This document shows positions 26,020 to 35,167 of a DNA stretch of 47,247 nucleotides, one piece after another; positions within the stretch are counted from its first letter, which is position 1; each line of letters begins with the position of its first letter. The stretch lies in contig JALHQH010000073.1 in NCBI GenBank assembly GCA_022842065.1, positions 1 through 47,247 on the forward strand, written 5' to 3'. The position numbers and the translations under genes are program-made. The notes beneath the pieces were generated by a model. It was not told the DNA's origin. It saw only the letters and a program-made list of their open reading frames with translations, and ran no database searches. The DNA is from Caldilineaceae bacterium. Its GTDB lineage: Bacteria > Chloroflexota > Anaerolineae > Caldilineales > Caldilineaceae.

Positions 26020-26461
26020 ACTTCCTGCTTTTAATCCACTGCGCGTTGTGATTGACACAAATCATATTATTTCGGCCATGCTCAGTGATCGTGGTGCATC
26101 GCTTAAATTAATTGATTGGATGCTCCATGACAATGACTATTTCCATCTGCTTTTATCACAACCTATATGGGATGAATATTCTACCGTTGCCGGTTGGCTT
26201 ATTCCCCCGGCATTGCATGAGGAACGAGATCGTATCCTTGAAATCCTGCGACTACAGGCCGTTTGGATCGAACCACGGCAAACGTTAGAGGTATGTCGTG
26301 ATGCCTCTGATAATCGCTTTCTAGAGTGTGCTGTAGAGGGAAACGCTGATTACTTGGTGACCAAAAACATCAAACATTTTCCATATAAGCAATATCAAGG
26401 GATTAAAATCGTACGCATCCGTGAGTTTCTCAATGCTGTAGAATCGATTGCAGTTAAATAA
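26012..26461 (+). CDS. PIN-domain toxin (putative ribonuclease)
   Basis: This 149-aa PIN-domain protein has acidic active-site residues in VVIDTNHII (first Asp), IWDEYSTV (Glu), and DASDNRFLECA and NADYLVTKN (Asp). The family is the type annotated as putative TA toxin component, PIN family. It would be a Mg-dependent RNase held inactive by the product of the overlapping upstream gene. The start overlaps that gene by 8 bases. Confidence 0.85.
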   Translation: MAELPAFNPLRVVIDTNHIISAMLSDRGASLKLIDWMLHDNDYFHLLLSQPIWDEYSTVAGWLIPPALHEERDRILEILRLQAVWIEPRQTLEVCRDASDNRFLECAVEGNADYLVTKNIKHFPYKQYQGIKIVRIREFLNAVESIAVK

Positions 26462-26486
26462 TTGGTTCGTATGTCCAGCTTTGGGT

Positions 26487-26840
26487 TTATGGCTGTGATT
26501 GCCTGTAGGGGTTGTGGGGAGGCTGGAACGCTGCTTCAAGCTCGGCATCATTTTCATCAGAGAGTGCAGTGGCATTGGCACGCATCTCATCCAATGGGGT
26601 CCAACCAATAATATGACCCAATTCCATGTCCACCATGACCGCACCAACGGTCCCGACTATGCCATAACCTGGTGATGTTAGTACCAATGGGATAGACCAG
26701 GCAGACTGTAATCCACTAACCATTTGATATGGCCGACCAATGCCGATTAGATTGCCAAGTTGATCTTCAACAAACGCTTGCGCGATCATAGCAGCATTTT
26801 GTGCAGTAATCGAAGTTCTTGCTCTTGTTGCAATCATCAT
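26487..26840 (-). CDS. Hypothetical protein, 117 aa
   Basis: I do not recognise this protein. It has a plausible globular N-terminal part (AQAFVEDQLGNLIGIGRPYQ, a beta-strand-rich SIPLVLTSPGYGIVGTVGAVMV) and a polar C-terminus (HIIGWTPLDEMRANATALSD). GIVGTVGAVMVDMELGHIIGWTPLDE may reflect a small beta fold. There is no signal peptide or membrane helix of full length. It converges on the PIN toxin gene. Start may be the first or second Met. Confidence 0.5.
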   Translation of the reverse strand: MMIATRARTSITAQNAAMIAQAFVEDQLGNLIGIGRPYQMVSGLQSAWSIPLVLTSPGYGIVGTVGAVMVDMELGHIIGWTPLDEMRANATALSDENDAELEAAFQPPHNPYRQSQP

Positions 26841-26933
26841 TTATTGACCTTTTGTCGCTATACTTGCGTGAATATGTCTGGACTGAGTATAGCATACTTT
26901 TGTGAAATTCCGCTGTAACTATGGCCAGCGATA

Positions 26934-28166
26934 CTACCAAGCCACCGGCAACCCCGCCACACCACGAATGACAAACCCACGTTGATAATTCACCGCTGCA
27001 TCAGCAATCGCCAGTCGAAGCCCAGGCAACCGGCGCAACAGTGTCGCTAATGCAACCTGCAACTCCAAGCGGGCCAGGGGCGCGCCCAGGCAGTAATGAG
27101 TCCCCAGGCCAAAGGTCAGATGGGGATTATCAGCCCGGGTGACATCTAGTTGATCGGCATTGACAAAGCGCGCTTCATCGCGATTGCCGGCCCCATAAAG
27201 CAGCGCGACCTCCATCCCTTGTTTTAGTTCAACGCCCTGATAGGTAAAATCCTGCAAGACCCAGCGTGCAAAGAGCGGCAAGGGTGTTTCATAGCGCAAC
27301 AGCTCTTCGACCGCAGTTTTGAAGATCGCCGTTTCCCCTTGTGCCGCGGCGTGCTGCAAGCGTATTAACTGTGCCGGTTGGCGAAAAAGCGCCAGCATGC
27401 CACCGGTCAGCCCGTTGACACTCGCCTCGTGACCGGCGTTGAGCAGGAAGATACAGTTGGCGATCAACTCGGCCTCCGTGAGCCGATCGCCCGCTTCTTC
27501 GGCCTGGACCAAGGCGGTGATCAGATCGTCCTGTGGTTGGGCGCGGCGTTCGGCAACCAATTCATGCAGCAGCGCCGAAAAATCGGTGACCGCCTGCTCG
27601 GCGGCGGCGGCCTGTTCGTCACTGTAGTTGACCTCATACAGCTTGACAATCGCGGCCGACCAGGGCCGTAATTGAGCGCGCTGTTCTTCTGGTACGCCGA
27701 GCAATTCAGCAATGACCGTCACCGGCAGTGGCTCGGCAAAGTCACGCAACAGATCCATTTCACCCCGGTTCACCACCTGATCAAGCAGTTCGTTAACAAT
27801 GGTGGTGATCTTGGGGCGTAAGCTTTCCACCCGTTGCCCCGTAAATGCTTTGCTCACCAACCCACGCAACCGGGTATGATCAGGCGCTTCGTGCTCCATT
27901 AGAATGTGCTGCTGAAATTGGTTGTACGCTGTCAGCCGCGGATCAGGGGGTGGCCACCCCAGCGCCTCACGCGAAAGGATGTGTAAGATCGAGCGCCCCA
28001 GCCGCCGGTCACGCAGCAGGTAGGCAATATCCGCATAGCGCGTAAAAAAGAGCTTACGCCAGCGTGGTTCCCAAAAAATTGGGGTCTGCTTCCGTAACTC
28101 GGCCAGCAGCCCATAGGGATTGCGGATAAAGGCTGGGTCGTTGAGATCGAGTTCGCGTTCAATCAT
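26934..28166 (-). CDS. Cytochrome P450
   Basis: This 410-aa soluble bacterial P450 has the haem-binding signature FGLGTHYCLGAPLARLE (Cys near residue 358), the K-helix ExxR in VEELLRYETP and the I-helix oxygen-activating segment NAGHEASVNG. In that segment the usual Thr after Glu is replaced by Ala-Ser, which may matter for proton delivery. It resembles CYP107/CYP109-like enzymes. No ferredoxin or reductase gene is nearby. The substrate is unknown. It is divergent from the HicA gene with only 36 bases between the starts. Confidence 0.9.
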   Translation of the reverse strand: MIERELDLNDPAFIRNPYGLLAELRKQTPIFWEPRWRKLFFTRYADIAYLLRDRRLGRSILHILSREALGWPPPDPRLTAYNQFQQHILMEHEAPDHTRLRGLVSKAFTGQRVESLRPKITTIVNELLDQVVNRGEMDLLRDFAEPLPVTVIAELLGVPEEQRAQLRPWSAAIVKLYEVNYSDEQAAAAEQAVTDFSALLHELVAERRAQPQDDLITALVQAEEAGDRLTEAELIANCIFLLNAGHEASVNGLTGGMLALFRQPAQLIRLQHAAAQGETAIFKTAVEELLRYETPLPLFARWVLQDFTYQGVELKQGMEVALLYGAGNRDEARFVNADQLDVTRADNPHLTFGLGTHYCLGAPLARLELQVALATLLRRLPGLRLAIADAAVNYQRGFVIRGVAGLPVAW

Positions 28167-28202
28167 GTTGATTTTCTAGTATCATTATGGTATCATCTTG
28201 CC

Positions 28203-28397
28203 ATGCCAAGAAAAGTACGCGAATTGATTGCCGATTTGAAAAACGCTGGATTTATTGACCGTGGTGGAAAAGGTAGCCACCGTAATTTCGTACATTTCAA
28301 AGGTATACGCATCACAATCTCGGGTAGAGAAGGTGATGATGCCAAGCCGTACCAGGAAAAGGCAGTTCGTCAGGCATTAGAAGAGGTGAAACCATGA
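28203..28397 (+). CDS. hicA: HicA-family toxin (mRNA interferase)
   Basis: This 64-aa protein has the HicA/YcfA double-stranded RNA-binding-like fold: PRKVRELIADLKNAGFIDRG then GKGSHRNFVHF with the catalytic His, and a C-terminal helix KAVRQALEEV. HicA cleaves mRNA and tmRNA. Its stop overlaps the start of hicB by 4 bases (ATGA), typical for this module. The promoter must lie in the 36-bp gap or in the 5' end of the divergent P450 gene. Confidence 0.9.
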   Translation: MPRKVRELIADLKNAGFIDRGGKGSHRNFVHFKGIRITISGREGDDAKPYQEKAVRQALEEVKP

Positions 28398-28729
28398 GAC
28401 TTTCTGATCGTTACTTAAAAATCGTCGAATGGAGTGAAATTGATCAATGCTATATCGGCCGTTGCCCAGGGCTGATGTTGGGCGGTGTACACGGCGATGA
28501 TGAGATCCAAGTCTATCGCGACCTTTGTGAGGTGGTTGAAGAGTGGATTCAGCTTCATCAAAGCGATGGCACACCACTGCCGCCCTTTACGGCACCTAAA
28601 GATTATAGCGGCAAATTTATGTTACGCATTCCGCCTGAGTTGCACGAGCGACTTACCATTCGCGCCTTGCTGGAAGGCGATAGCTTGAATAACTATTGCA
28701 AAAAAGTACTGGAAAGCGCCCACTATTAA
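28394..28729 (+). CDS. hicB: HicB-family antitoxin
   Basis: This 111-aa protein has the partial RNase H-like HicB fold at the N-terminus (KIVEWSEIDQCYIGRCPGL) and a C-terminal ribbon-helix-helix DNA-binding segment (GKFMLRIPPELHERLTIRAL). It should neutralise HicA and repress the operon. It overlaps hicA by 4 bases. Confidence 0.9.
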   Translation: MRLSDRYLKIVEWSEIDQCYIGRCPGLMLGGVHGDDEIQVYRDLCEVVEEWIQLHQSDGTPLPPFTAPKDYSGKFMLRIPPELHERLTIRALLEGDSLNNYCKKVLESAHY

Positions 28730-28777
28730 GCGATAATACGCTGAGTAAGTGACAGTTAGTGCAAAGGAGTAGTGGCC

Positions 28778-29503
28778 ATGACTATCTTAGTGACCGAAAA
28801 GCCAGATTCTGTTATAACTTATCCGGTGACACAAAATACCAATGATACACCTCCCCTCGTAGCCGGCGACTACTTAACGCGCCCCGAATTTGAACGACGC
28901 TATCATGCCCATCCTGAACTCAAAAAAGCCGAACTCATTGAAGGAATTGTCTATATGCCATCCCCTGTGCGTGCCGACAAACATGGTGATCCTCATTTTG
29001 ATCTCATTGCCTTACTCGGCGTCTATCGCATGGCAACGCCTGGTGTACGGGGCAGCGATAATGCAACCATCCGCTTTGACTTGATGAATGAACCACAACC
29101 AGATATTTTGTTGCGCCTGGATCCAGAAGTTGACGGCAATTCCTGGATTGACGGCGATGGTTATCTCCAAGGGGCACCCGAATTAATCATCGAAATTGCC
29201 GCGAGCAGCACCAGTTATGACTTGCATCAAAAGAAAGCGACCTATGCCCGGCATGGCGTACAAGAATATCTTGTCTTCCAGATGAACGAGCGCCAAGTTA
29301 GTTGGTTCACTCTCCGCGACGGGGTATATGAGTTGCTTGCAGCCAACCCCGATCAGATCCTGCGTAGCCAGGTTTTCCCCGGCCTGTGGTTAGCGGTCAC
29401 GGCCTTTTGGGCAGACGATATGGCGGCCGTGTTAGGGGTATTGCAACAAGGGCTGGCATCGCCCGAACACCAAGCTTTTGTGGCAGCATTGCCAAAGCGT
29501 TAA
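28778..29503 (+). CDS. Uma2 family (DUF820) endonuclease-like protein
   Basis: This protein of about 241 aa starts at ATG 28778, which has AAGGAG 8 bases upstream (a GTG two codons earlier is in frame). The PD-(D/E)XK-like active site is visible: PQPDILLRL, PELIIEIAASS, and KKATYARHGVQEYLVF. Uma2/DUF820 proteins are abundant in Chloroflexota and Cyanobacteria; their function is poorly known, with a nuclease role inferred from fold. It follows hicAB by about 50 bases in the same direction and converges with a DUF2585 gene, overlapping it by 4 bases. Confidence 0.85.
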   Translation: MTILVTEKPDSVITYPVTQNTNDTPPLVAGDYLTRPEFERRYHAHPELKKAELIEGIVYMPSPVRADKHGDPHFDLIALLGVYRMATPGVRGSDNATIRFDLMNEPQPDILLRLDPEVDGNSWIDGDGYLQGAPELIIEIAASSTSYDLHQKKATYARHGVQEYLVFQMNERQVSWFTLRDGVYELLAANPDQILRSQVFPGLWLAVTAFWADDMAAVLGVLQQGLASPEHQAFVAALPKR

Positions 29504-30054
29504 CCCGCCTGCCAAACGCGAATCGCCTCAATCGGGTAGAGCAACATCAACACGTTGAGCAGTAGACTGTCACGAATCCACAGGGTCAAGAGCACTTCGG
29601 TAAGCACAAAGAGCGCAAACGTGCGCCAAAAACCAAAGCGCCGCGCCAAGAAGATCCCGACCCCACAAAGCAGAATATCACTGAGCGAGTTAACAATCGT
29701 ATCACCTTCGTAGCCCAGCGAGACGGTTGTCTCGCGATAGCGCTGAATCACCGCCTCGGTATTTTCACTCACTTCCCATGCCGCTTCCACCACGATCGCT
29801 AACCAGCTTTGCCAACCAAAGGCAAGCTGTGGCCACAGCCAATTGAGCACCCAAAAGAAAACGAATCCATGCAAAATGTGCGTAAAACTGTACGGATCCA
29901 GCAGGTGCTGCGAGTTATCGGCACTCCAGATATCGCCGGCCCACAAATCGACGCGGCCACATTTGCAGATCCACAGCCGTCCTTGCTCGTCTAAAAGTAG
30001 CACGGCCACTGCACAGGTGACCAAAATACCCAGCCACGGCAAATATCGATGCAC
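29500..30054 (-). CDS. DUF2585 family membrane protein
   Basis: This 184-aa protein has an N-terminal membrane helix (LPWLGILVTCAVAVLLL) and probably three further ones. The conserved pattern ILHGFVFFW, then AAWEVSENTEAVIQRYR and GDTIVNSLSDILLC identifies the DUF2585/UPF0314 family. The conserved polar residues within membrane segments suggest an enzyme or transporter, but no function is established. It starts at 30054 just beside the second MITE-like copy and overlaps the Uma2 stop by 4 bases. Confidence 0.8.
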   Translation of the reverse strand: MHRYLPWLGILVTCAVAVLLLDEQGRLWICKCGRVDLWAGDIWSADNSQHLLDPYSFTHILHGFVFFWVLNWLWPQLAFGWQSWLAIVVEAAWEVSENTEAVIQRYRETTVSLGYEGDTIVNSLSDILLCGVGIFLARRFGFWRTFALFVLTEVLLTLWIRDSLLLNVLMLLYPIEAIRVWQAG

Positions 30055-30073
30055 TAGGTTGTCTTTGCTCTCT

Positions 30074-30224
30074 TATACTCAAATCAGAATGAGACCCCTA
30101 GTTTCGGTCAGCGTGCGTCGCACTGACCAAAGAATCTAGCGGACTGGAAACAGTTGGCGGTCAGTGCGACGCACGCGATCCCGTTAGCCAGCAAAACTCC
30201 GGTTCTCAACTTGACTTCAGTATA
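30074..30224 (-). mobile_element. MITE-like element, family A, copy 2
   Basis: This is the inverted second copy of the element at 9479-9621, 151 bp between TATACT and AGTATA ends. The imperfect terminal inverted repeats (TACTCAAATCAGAATGAGA against TACTGAAGTCAAGTTGAGA) begin and end with TA, consistent with a TA target. Internal arms GCGTGCGTCGCACTGACC and GGTCAGTGCGACGCACGC form the hairpin core. No coding capacity. Confidence 0.7.
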
Positions 30225-30247
30225 GCAGGGGGTCTCCATAATGCATT

Positions 30248-30292
30248 TCATTAACAATTAATTATTGACTATTCTCAATTAATAATTATTAC
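30248..30292. repeat. AT-rich inverted repeat at end of ABC permease gene
   Basis: AATTAATTATT and AATTAATAATTATT lie head to head between the MITE-like copy and the permease stop. It resembles the AT-rich inverted repeat upstream of the SARP gene (4146-4175) and may act as a terminator for the minus-strand operon. Confidence 0.5.
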
Positions 30293-31182
30293 CCTTTCAA
30301 GCCGCTCAATACAATCCCTTCCACAAAGTAGCGCTGGGCAAAGAAAAAGAGCAAGATGATCGGTGCGATCATTGCCGTTGACGCGGCCATCAGCAGATCC
30401 CAGCGCGTATTCATGACGCTGCGAAAGGTGGCCAAGCCCAGGGCAACGGTAAAGTTATAGTCGGAGCGCAAGTAGAGCAGCGGGGCGAGAAAGTCATTCC
30501 AGGTGCTGAGAAAGGTAAAGACGGCGACGGTGGCCAGCGCTGGTTTACAGAGCGGCAACATAATCCGCCAGTAGACGCCAAATTCGCTGTTGCCGTCAAT
30601 ACGCCCGGCGTCGGCCAACTCTTCGGGCAGCGAACGGAAAAACTGGCGGAAGAGAAAGATGTTAAAGGCACCACCGCCAAAGAAAAAAGGCACCGTCAAG
30701 GGCAGATAGGTGTCGATCCAGCCCAACCTGGTAAAGATGATAAATTGCGGCACCATCAGCACAATGTAGGGTACCATCAAGGTGGCCATGACAATGCCAA
30801 ACCAGAAGTCACGGCCAGGAAAAGCGATGCGCGCAAAGCCATAGCCACAGAAGGAAGCGGTCAACAGAATGGCGATCTGGTTTGCCACGGCGATCAACAA
30901 GGTGTTCAGAATAAAGCGGTAGAAGGGCTTGTAGACCAGCGCTTCCACATAGTTCTGCCAGCGGAATTCACGCGGAATCCACTCCGGCGGGAAGATGAAG
31001 ATCTGCTCTTGCGGTTTGACGGAGCTGATGACCAACCAGAGAAAGGGCAACATCATAATGATCGAGCCGCTGATGAGTAGCAGCCAAATCAGCAGGCGCC
31101 AAAGTGGCTCTGCGCTGGTCGCCTTAACGGTGGGCCGTTCACTGGCCTTGAGGTTGATCGTAGCTTGTTCTGCTGTCCTCAT
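30289..31182 (-). CDS. Carbohydrate ABC transporter permease, MalG-type
   Basis: This 297-aa inner-membrane permease has six predicted helices (first [20 protein letters not shown]). The binding-protein-dependent transport EAA loop is [20 protein letters not shown] followed by [13 protein letters not shown]. It belongs to the CUT1 group that imports oligosaccharides or monosaccharides. Its ATG overlaps the stop of the other permease by 4 bases, so both are one operon with the binding protein. No ATPase gene is present in the cluster, so a shared MsmK/UgpC-type ATPase must be encoded elsewhere. Confidence 0.9.
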   Translation of the reverse strand: MRTAEQATINLKASERPTVKATSAEPLWRLLIWLLLISGSIIMMLPFLWLVISSVKPQEQIFIFPPEWIPREFRWQNYVEALVYKPFYRFILNTLLIAVANQIAILLTASFCGYGFARIAFPGRDFWFGIVMATLMVPYIVLMVPQFIIFTRLGWIDTYLPLTVPFFFGGGAFNIFLFRQFFRSLPEELADAGRIDGNSEFGVYWRIMLPLCKPALATVAVFTFLSTWNDFLAPLLYLRSDYNFTVALGLATFRSVMNTRWDLLMAASTAMIAPIILLFFFAQRYFVEGIVLSGLKG

Positions 31183-32099
31183 TTGACATCCTCGTAATAA
31201 ACCCGCGAGCCAATATATTTAAAGACAAAGAGGGTTAGCAGCATGATCAGCGCAAAGAGCAACCACGCTAGGGCCGAAGCATAACCCATCTTCAGATTTT
31301 CAAAGCCCGTTCGATAGAGGTAGAGCACATAAACCAGGGTCGCATTTTGGGGACCACCGCTGGTGATCAAGCGCGCTTGGGTAAAGACCTGATAGGAGCC
31401 GATAATGCCGATAATCAGGTTGAAAAAGAGGACCGGTGACATTAGCGGGATGGTGATATGGCGTAGCTTGGACCAACGCCCCGCCCCGTCGATCTCTGCC
31501 GCTTCATAAAAGGAGCGCGGAATGCCCTGTAAACCAGCTAAATAGATAACCATCCCCCCGCCAAAGCCCCAGAGTGCGACAATGATCATCGCGGGGAGCG
31601 CCCACTCCGGATCTTGCAGCCACTTGATCTTGGGCAGGCCAATAGCATGGAGTCCGGCATTGGCCAGGCCAAATTCCGTGTTAAAGATCCAGGCCCACAA
31701 CACGGCGTTCGCTACCGCCGGCACAATACTCGGCAGGTAAAAGATGGTCCGAAAGACGGTAATCCCACGCACCTTAGTGTTAAGCAGCAGTGCCAACGCA
31801 AAGCCCAACACCAGACTGATCGGCACCGAAGCCAGCGTGTAAATCGTGGTCACCTTCAGTGACTGCCAGAGCAGTTCATCGGTCCACAATTTTTGAAAGT
31901 TGGCAAAGCCTACCATTTTGGGCGGCGAGATCAGATTCCACTCATGAAAAGCCAACCAGGCCGCGGTGCCCGCCGGGATCAAGAACCAAAGTAAAAAGCC
32001 CAAGATAAAGGGGGAAATAAAGATATAGCCGGCCACCGCCCGCCGCCCCGTCATCGTCCGCGGGGTGAATCGACTTAGCCATCCGTTTGCTACTGTCAT
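31179..32099 (-). CDS. Carbohydrate ABC transporter permease, MalF-type
   Basis: This 306-aa permease starts at [11 protein letters not shown] (32099, AGGAA upstream). A longer frame to 32240 only translates the heptamer repeat array (VSRFTHH repeated), so that start is rejected. The helices and the EAA motif [20 protein letters not shown] followed by [11 protein letters not shown] place it in the CUT1 MalF/LacF group, partner of the downstream permease. Substrate is probably a sugar, not identified. Confidence 0.9.
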   Translation of the reverse strand: MTVANGWLSRFTPRTMTGRRAVAGYIFISPFILGFLLWFLIPAGTAAWLAFHEWNLISPPKMVGFANFQKLWTDELLWQSLKVTTIYTLASVPISLVLGFALALLLNTKVRGITVFRTIFYLPSIVPAVANAVLWAWIFNTEFGLANAGLHAIGLPKIKWLQDPEWALPAMIIVALWGFGGGMVIYLAGLQGIPRSFYEAAEIDGAGRWSKLRHITIPLMSPVLFFNLIIGIIGSYQVFTQARLITSGGPQNATLVYVLYLYRTGFENLKMGYASALAWLLFALIMLLTLFVFKYIGSRVYYEDVK

Positions 32100-32119
32100 C
32101 GGAAGTTCCTGTGGTAAGG

Positions 32120-32270
32120 AAAACGTGAAACGTGAAACGTGATGCGTAAAACGTGAAACGTGATGCGTAAAACGTGAAACGTGATGCGTAAAACGTGAAA
32201 CGTGATGCGTAAAACGTGAAACGTAATGAGGAAGGCTCACGCATTACGTTTTACGTTTTACGCATCACAT
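32120..32270. repeat. Heptamer array with inverted half, 21-bp period
   Basis: Heptamers ACGTGAA, ACGTGAT and GCGTAAA repeat as a 21-bp unit about four to five times from 32120 to about 32225. Inverted copies (TTACGTT, TTACGCA, TCAC) follow at 32240-32268. It separates the binding-protein gene from the first permease gene and would fold into a long hairpin in mRNA. Confidence 0.9.
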
Positions 32271-32277
32271 CTTCATC

Positions 32278-33684
32278 CTAGCCCGCATTTTCATCAAAAA
32301 TCGCGTTGGCCGCCGGCACGACTTCGGCCATGGCCTGTTCCGCGGTGGCGTCGCCAATCCAGATCTTGTCAAAGCCGGGGGTGAGCAGTTGGTTGGCTTC
32401 CGGCCAGCCGGCGGGCTGGTAGATGCTCTGGCCGTAATTCTTGACGAATTTGGTCGGAATATCCACATACCCTTCGGGATGGACGCCTTCGGTGATCCAC
32501 TCATTCAGCCCTTCTTCAGTCATCAGGGCGGTCTGGCTGGGTAACCACAAACCGATCTTGCAGAACTGAGTTTGGTAGAAGGGCGTGGAGAGGAAACGCA
32601 CCCATGCCCAGGCTTCCTCGGGGTGGGCGGTGGAGGTAAAGGCGGAGTGCAGGTGGGCGGTCATCGCGGTGCCGGTATGGTCGGCCCCCATGCGCGGCAG
32701 GGCGGCCGTGCCCAACTTCGGCGCGATCTTATAAATCCACGAGAGCGCCCACGAACCGTCGATGACCATCGCCAAGCGGCCATTGTCGAGCATCTGTGAA
32801 TTGCTCATACCAAGCGCCTGCAAGGCGGCGCTAGCCGGCTTGACATGGTGCTTTAAGGTCAAATCGGCAATGTTCTGGATCGCCTCGGTGGCCGCCGGCT
32901 GATCGATGATCAGGTGGCCGTTGTCGTCGAGCCAGTCGCCCCCGTTGCCTAGGATCGCGGAATGGATATGCAGCGTGCCCGTCGGCCAGTCAACGCCCCA
33001 GCGTTCAATGTTCTCCGGATCAAAACCAGCATCATTTGGGTGATTGCCATTCGCATCCACCGTCAGCGCGGTCGCTACTTCCAGGAACTGATCCCAGGTC
33101 CAGGCCAGGTCGGGATCGTTGCTGGGTGGTTCAATCCCCGCTTCGGCAAAGAGATCGGCATTGTAATAAATATGCGGAGCGACCCAACAGGAACCGATCC
33201 CATACCATTTGCCATCCTTAGCACAGCGTTGCTCTTCCTGGGGCTGAATAAAATAATCGGCCGCGCCCATCAACGAATCGCCCTTGACCTTATCAGTAAT
33301 ATCAAGCAGGAGACCATCTTTGACAAAGGTGCCATAGGCTTCGGCCCCCACAAAGGCCGTATCCGGCGGTGTGCCGGCAGCAATGTTCGTGACCAACTTG
33401 TCCAGATATTGTTCTGGCGTGTGCAGCCAGGTCACCTTCACCTGGTCCTGCTCGGATTCAAATTGGGTAATCGCAGCTTTTACGCCTTCATCTTCCTCGG
33501 CGGCCCCCCAGCCCATAAAGGTGACTTCGACGGCTTCGCCGGATGGGGCAGCGGCGCCACCGCCGGCAGCGGGTGCGGCGCCAGGTGCAGCACAGGCCGC
33601 CACCATTGTCACACCGGCGATCCCGGCCGTGGCGCGCAAAAAGTCGCGGCGGGATAAACTATGCAAAGTCAATCGTCTGTCCAT
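32278..33684 (-). CDS. Sugar ABC transporter substrate-binding lipoprotein (Tat-type signal)
   Basis: This 468-aa protein starts at 33684 ([10 protein letters not shown]), where AGGAGG lies 6 bases upstream. The signal carries a twin-arginine motif [11 protein letters not shown] and a lipobox VAAC near residue 30, followed by a Gly/Ala/Pro-rich linker. The rest is a family 1 extracellular solute-binding protein ([51 protein letters not shown] segment [16 protein letters not shown]). It delivers the sugar to the two downstream permeases. Expression relative to them may be set by the hairpin array in between. Confidence 0.9.
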   Translation of the reverse strand: MDRRLTLHSLSRRDFLRATAGIAGVTMVAACAAPGAAPAAGGGAAAPSGEAVEVTFMGWGAAEEDEGVKAAITQFESEQDQVKVTWLHTPEQYLDKLVTNIAAGTPPDTAFVGAEAYGTFVKDGLLLDITDKVKGDSLMGAADYFIQPQEEQRCAKDGKWYGIGSCWVAPHIYYNADLFAEAGIEPPSNDPDLAWTWDQFLEVATALTVDANGNHPNDAGFDPENIERWGVDWPTGTLHIHSAILGNGGDWLDDNGHLIIDQPAATEAIQNIADLTLKHHVKPASAALQALGMSNSQMLDNGRLAMVIDGSWALSWIYKIAPKLGTAALPRMGADHTGTAMTAHLHSAFTSTAHPEEAWAWVRFLSTPFYQTQFCKIGLWLPSQTALMTEEGLNEWITEGVHPEGYVDIPTKFVKNYGQSIYQPAGWPEANQLLTPGFDKIWIGDATAEQAMAEVVPAANAIFDENAG

Positions 33685-33729
33685 GGTCGTTCCTCCTGAT
33701 TGGTTCAACAATAAATAAAAGAGAGTAAG

Positions 33730-33832
33730 GGTTATGCCGATTTAATGTTTTCACCTGACAAGATGACCCAAGGTTATTCATTTTGTCATCCGGTCAGCTT
33801 GTCATAGGTGTACAAAATAAATCGGCATAACC
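33730..33832. repeat. Nested inverted repeats between LacI and SBP genes
   Basis: GGTTATGCCGATTTA (33730-33744) is perfectly repeated inverted at 33818-33832. A second imperfect pair, CACCTGACAAG / CTTGTCATAGGTG, lies inside. It occupies most of the gap between the repressor stop and the binding-protein start, so it could be a terminator, a processing site or an operator. Confidence 0.65.
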
Positions 33833-33836
33833 TCTA

Positions 33837-34955
33837 TTATTCGTGTTGGGGCGCTTTGCCGATCAGCCGATGGCGCACCGTTGTGCCGACATCCAACGCA
33901 TCGTGGGTTTGCTGGGCTGGATCAGCCCCACACGATTCACGGATATAGAGCTGGCCGCAGATCTTTACTTCGTCAAAATCGACTCTCTGCCCAGCAGTGT
34001 CATTGGTAAGGTCATCTTGGATTTTCTGCCAGAGTAATGCCGCCGCCCGAAAGCCCATTTCATAGGCCGGCAAGCTAACCGTCGTCAATCTGGGGTGATG
34101 GACCCGCCCAAACTCACGGTTGTCATAACTGGCGATGGCGATGTCATGGGGCACTTGCAGTCCAGCGGCTTGAATCGCCGCAATCGCCCCAAGGGCCATA
34201 TAATCATTGGCGACAAAGATCGCAGTCGGCGGGGGTTTCACCTGGAGTAACTGACGCATGGCCCCCGCCCCGCCATCATACTCCCAGTTACCCTCGGCCA
34301 CCCAGCTCGGCTCGACCGCAATGCCCCCTGCGGCCAGGGTTGCTTGATAACTTTCTAAGCGCCGCTGTGCAGAGTGCCAGCCTTGGGGACCGGCAATGTG
34401 CGCAATGCGGCGGTGACCAAGCCCTAACAGGTGTTCAATCACCAACCTGGTGCCCTGTACGTCATCAGGCACAACAGAATTTTGGATAGAGGCACCAAAG
34501 AGGCGATGCACAAACATGTAGGGCTTTTGTGCTTCAACCAGCGCCTGTGTCGCCGCCAGATGACCCGATTCGACAAAGATGATGCCTTCAACAGCGTGGC
34601 TGAGCAAGCGGTTGATCGCGGCTTGTTCCAGCACCGGGTCCCAATCGGAATTGATAATCAAACCAAGATAATCGATGGTCTTGAGATAATCCTGTATACC
34701 ACGAATAATCGGGGGAGTGAAGGGACTGAGCAGATCGTCAGCAATGATCCCAATCGTGTAGGTACGGTCGGTACGCATACTGCGCGCCAGCAAGTTGGGC
34801 CGATAGCCCAGCACACTAGCCGATTGGAGCACGCGTGACCGCGTCTTGGTACTAATCGGATGATCGCTGTTGTTGAGCACACGCGATGCCGTCGCCAGCG
34901 AGACACCAGCCGCCCGCGCAACCGCGGCTAAGGTGATTGACAACCGGGTACGCAC
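33837..34955 (-). CDS. LacI-family transcriptional repressor
   Basis: This 372-aa regulator has the LacI helix-turn-helix at residues about 5-60 (TLAAVARAAGVSLATASRVL then NNSDHPISTKTRSRVLQSAS). A periplasmic-binding-like effector domain follows (YTIGIIADDLLSPFTPPII, ending with TTVSLPAYEMGFRAAALL). It is the first gene of the minus-strand unit SBP-permease-permease and probably controls it. Two copies of GAAAACGTTTTC, the classic LacI-family operator type, lie 76-120 bases upstream of its start. The inducer should be the transported sugar or a derivative. Confidence 0.95.
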   Translation of the reverse strand: MRTRLSITLAAVARAAGVSLATASRVLNNSDHPISTKTRSRVLQSASVLGYRPNLLARSMRTDRTYTIGIIADDLLSPFTPPIIRGIQDYLKTIDYLGLIINSDWDPVLEQAAINRLLSHAVEGIIFVESGHLAATQALVEAQKPYMFVHRLFGASIQNSVVPDDVQGTRLVIEHLLGLGHRRIAHIAGPQGWHSAQRRLESYQATLAAGGIAVEPSWVAEGNWEYDGGAGAMRQLLQVKPPPTAIFVANDYMALGAIAAIQAAGLQVPHDIAIASYDNREFGRVHHPRLTTVSLPAYEMGFRAAALLWQKIQDDLTNDTAGQRVDFDEVKICGQLYIRESCGADPAQQTHDALDVGTTVRHRLIGKAPQHE

Positions 34956-35030
34956 CTATTGAACTTGCACTCTGCGCCTGCGCGCCAGAGAAACGATAGA
35001 ATTGTAGGATTTGCTGAGCCTATCATAAGA

Positions 35031-35042
35031 GAAAACGTTTTC
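35031..35042. promoter_or_regulatory. LacI-family operator, proximal
   Basis: Perfect palindrome GAAAACGTTTTC with central CG, the typical LacI/GalR-family operator form. It lies upstream of the LacI gene and is identical to the site at 35064-35075. Confidence 0.8.
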
Positions 35043-35063
35043 CCTGTCAAATAGATCGAGAAG

Positions 35064-35075
35064 GAAAACGTTTTC
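35064..35075. promoter_or_regulatory. LacI-family operator, distal
   Basis: Second perfect GAAAACGTTTTC. The centre-to-centre distance to the proximal site is 33 bp, about three helical turns, which would let two repressor dimers bind the same DNA face. Confidence 0.8.
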
Positions 35076-35101
35076 TTTTGGTCGATAGAGTTGCGTGTGT
35101 A

Positions 35102-35162
35102 GTAAATCAGTAAATCAGTAAATCGGTAAATCAGTGACTTATCTACTGATTTACTGATTTAC
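35102..35162. repeat. Octamer array with inverted half
   Basis: Four octamers (GTAAATCA, GTAAATCA, GTAAATCG, GTAAATCA; 35102-35133) face two inverted TGATTTAC units (35147-35162). The array ends 5 bases before the stop of the Gfo/Idh gene and could fold as its 3' hairpin. Confidence 0.9.
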
Positions 35163-35167
35163 CTACC

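Noticed and set aside
32100..32240. N-terminal extension of the MalF-type permease (VSRFTHH repeats)
   Set aside because: The extension only translates the 21-bp repeat array; the start at 32099 has a ribosome-binding site and gives the normal length.
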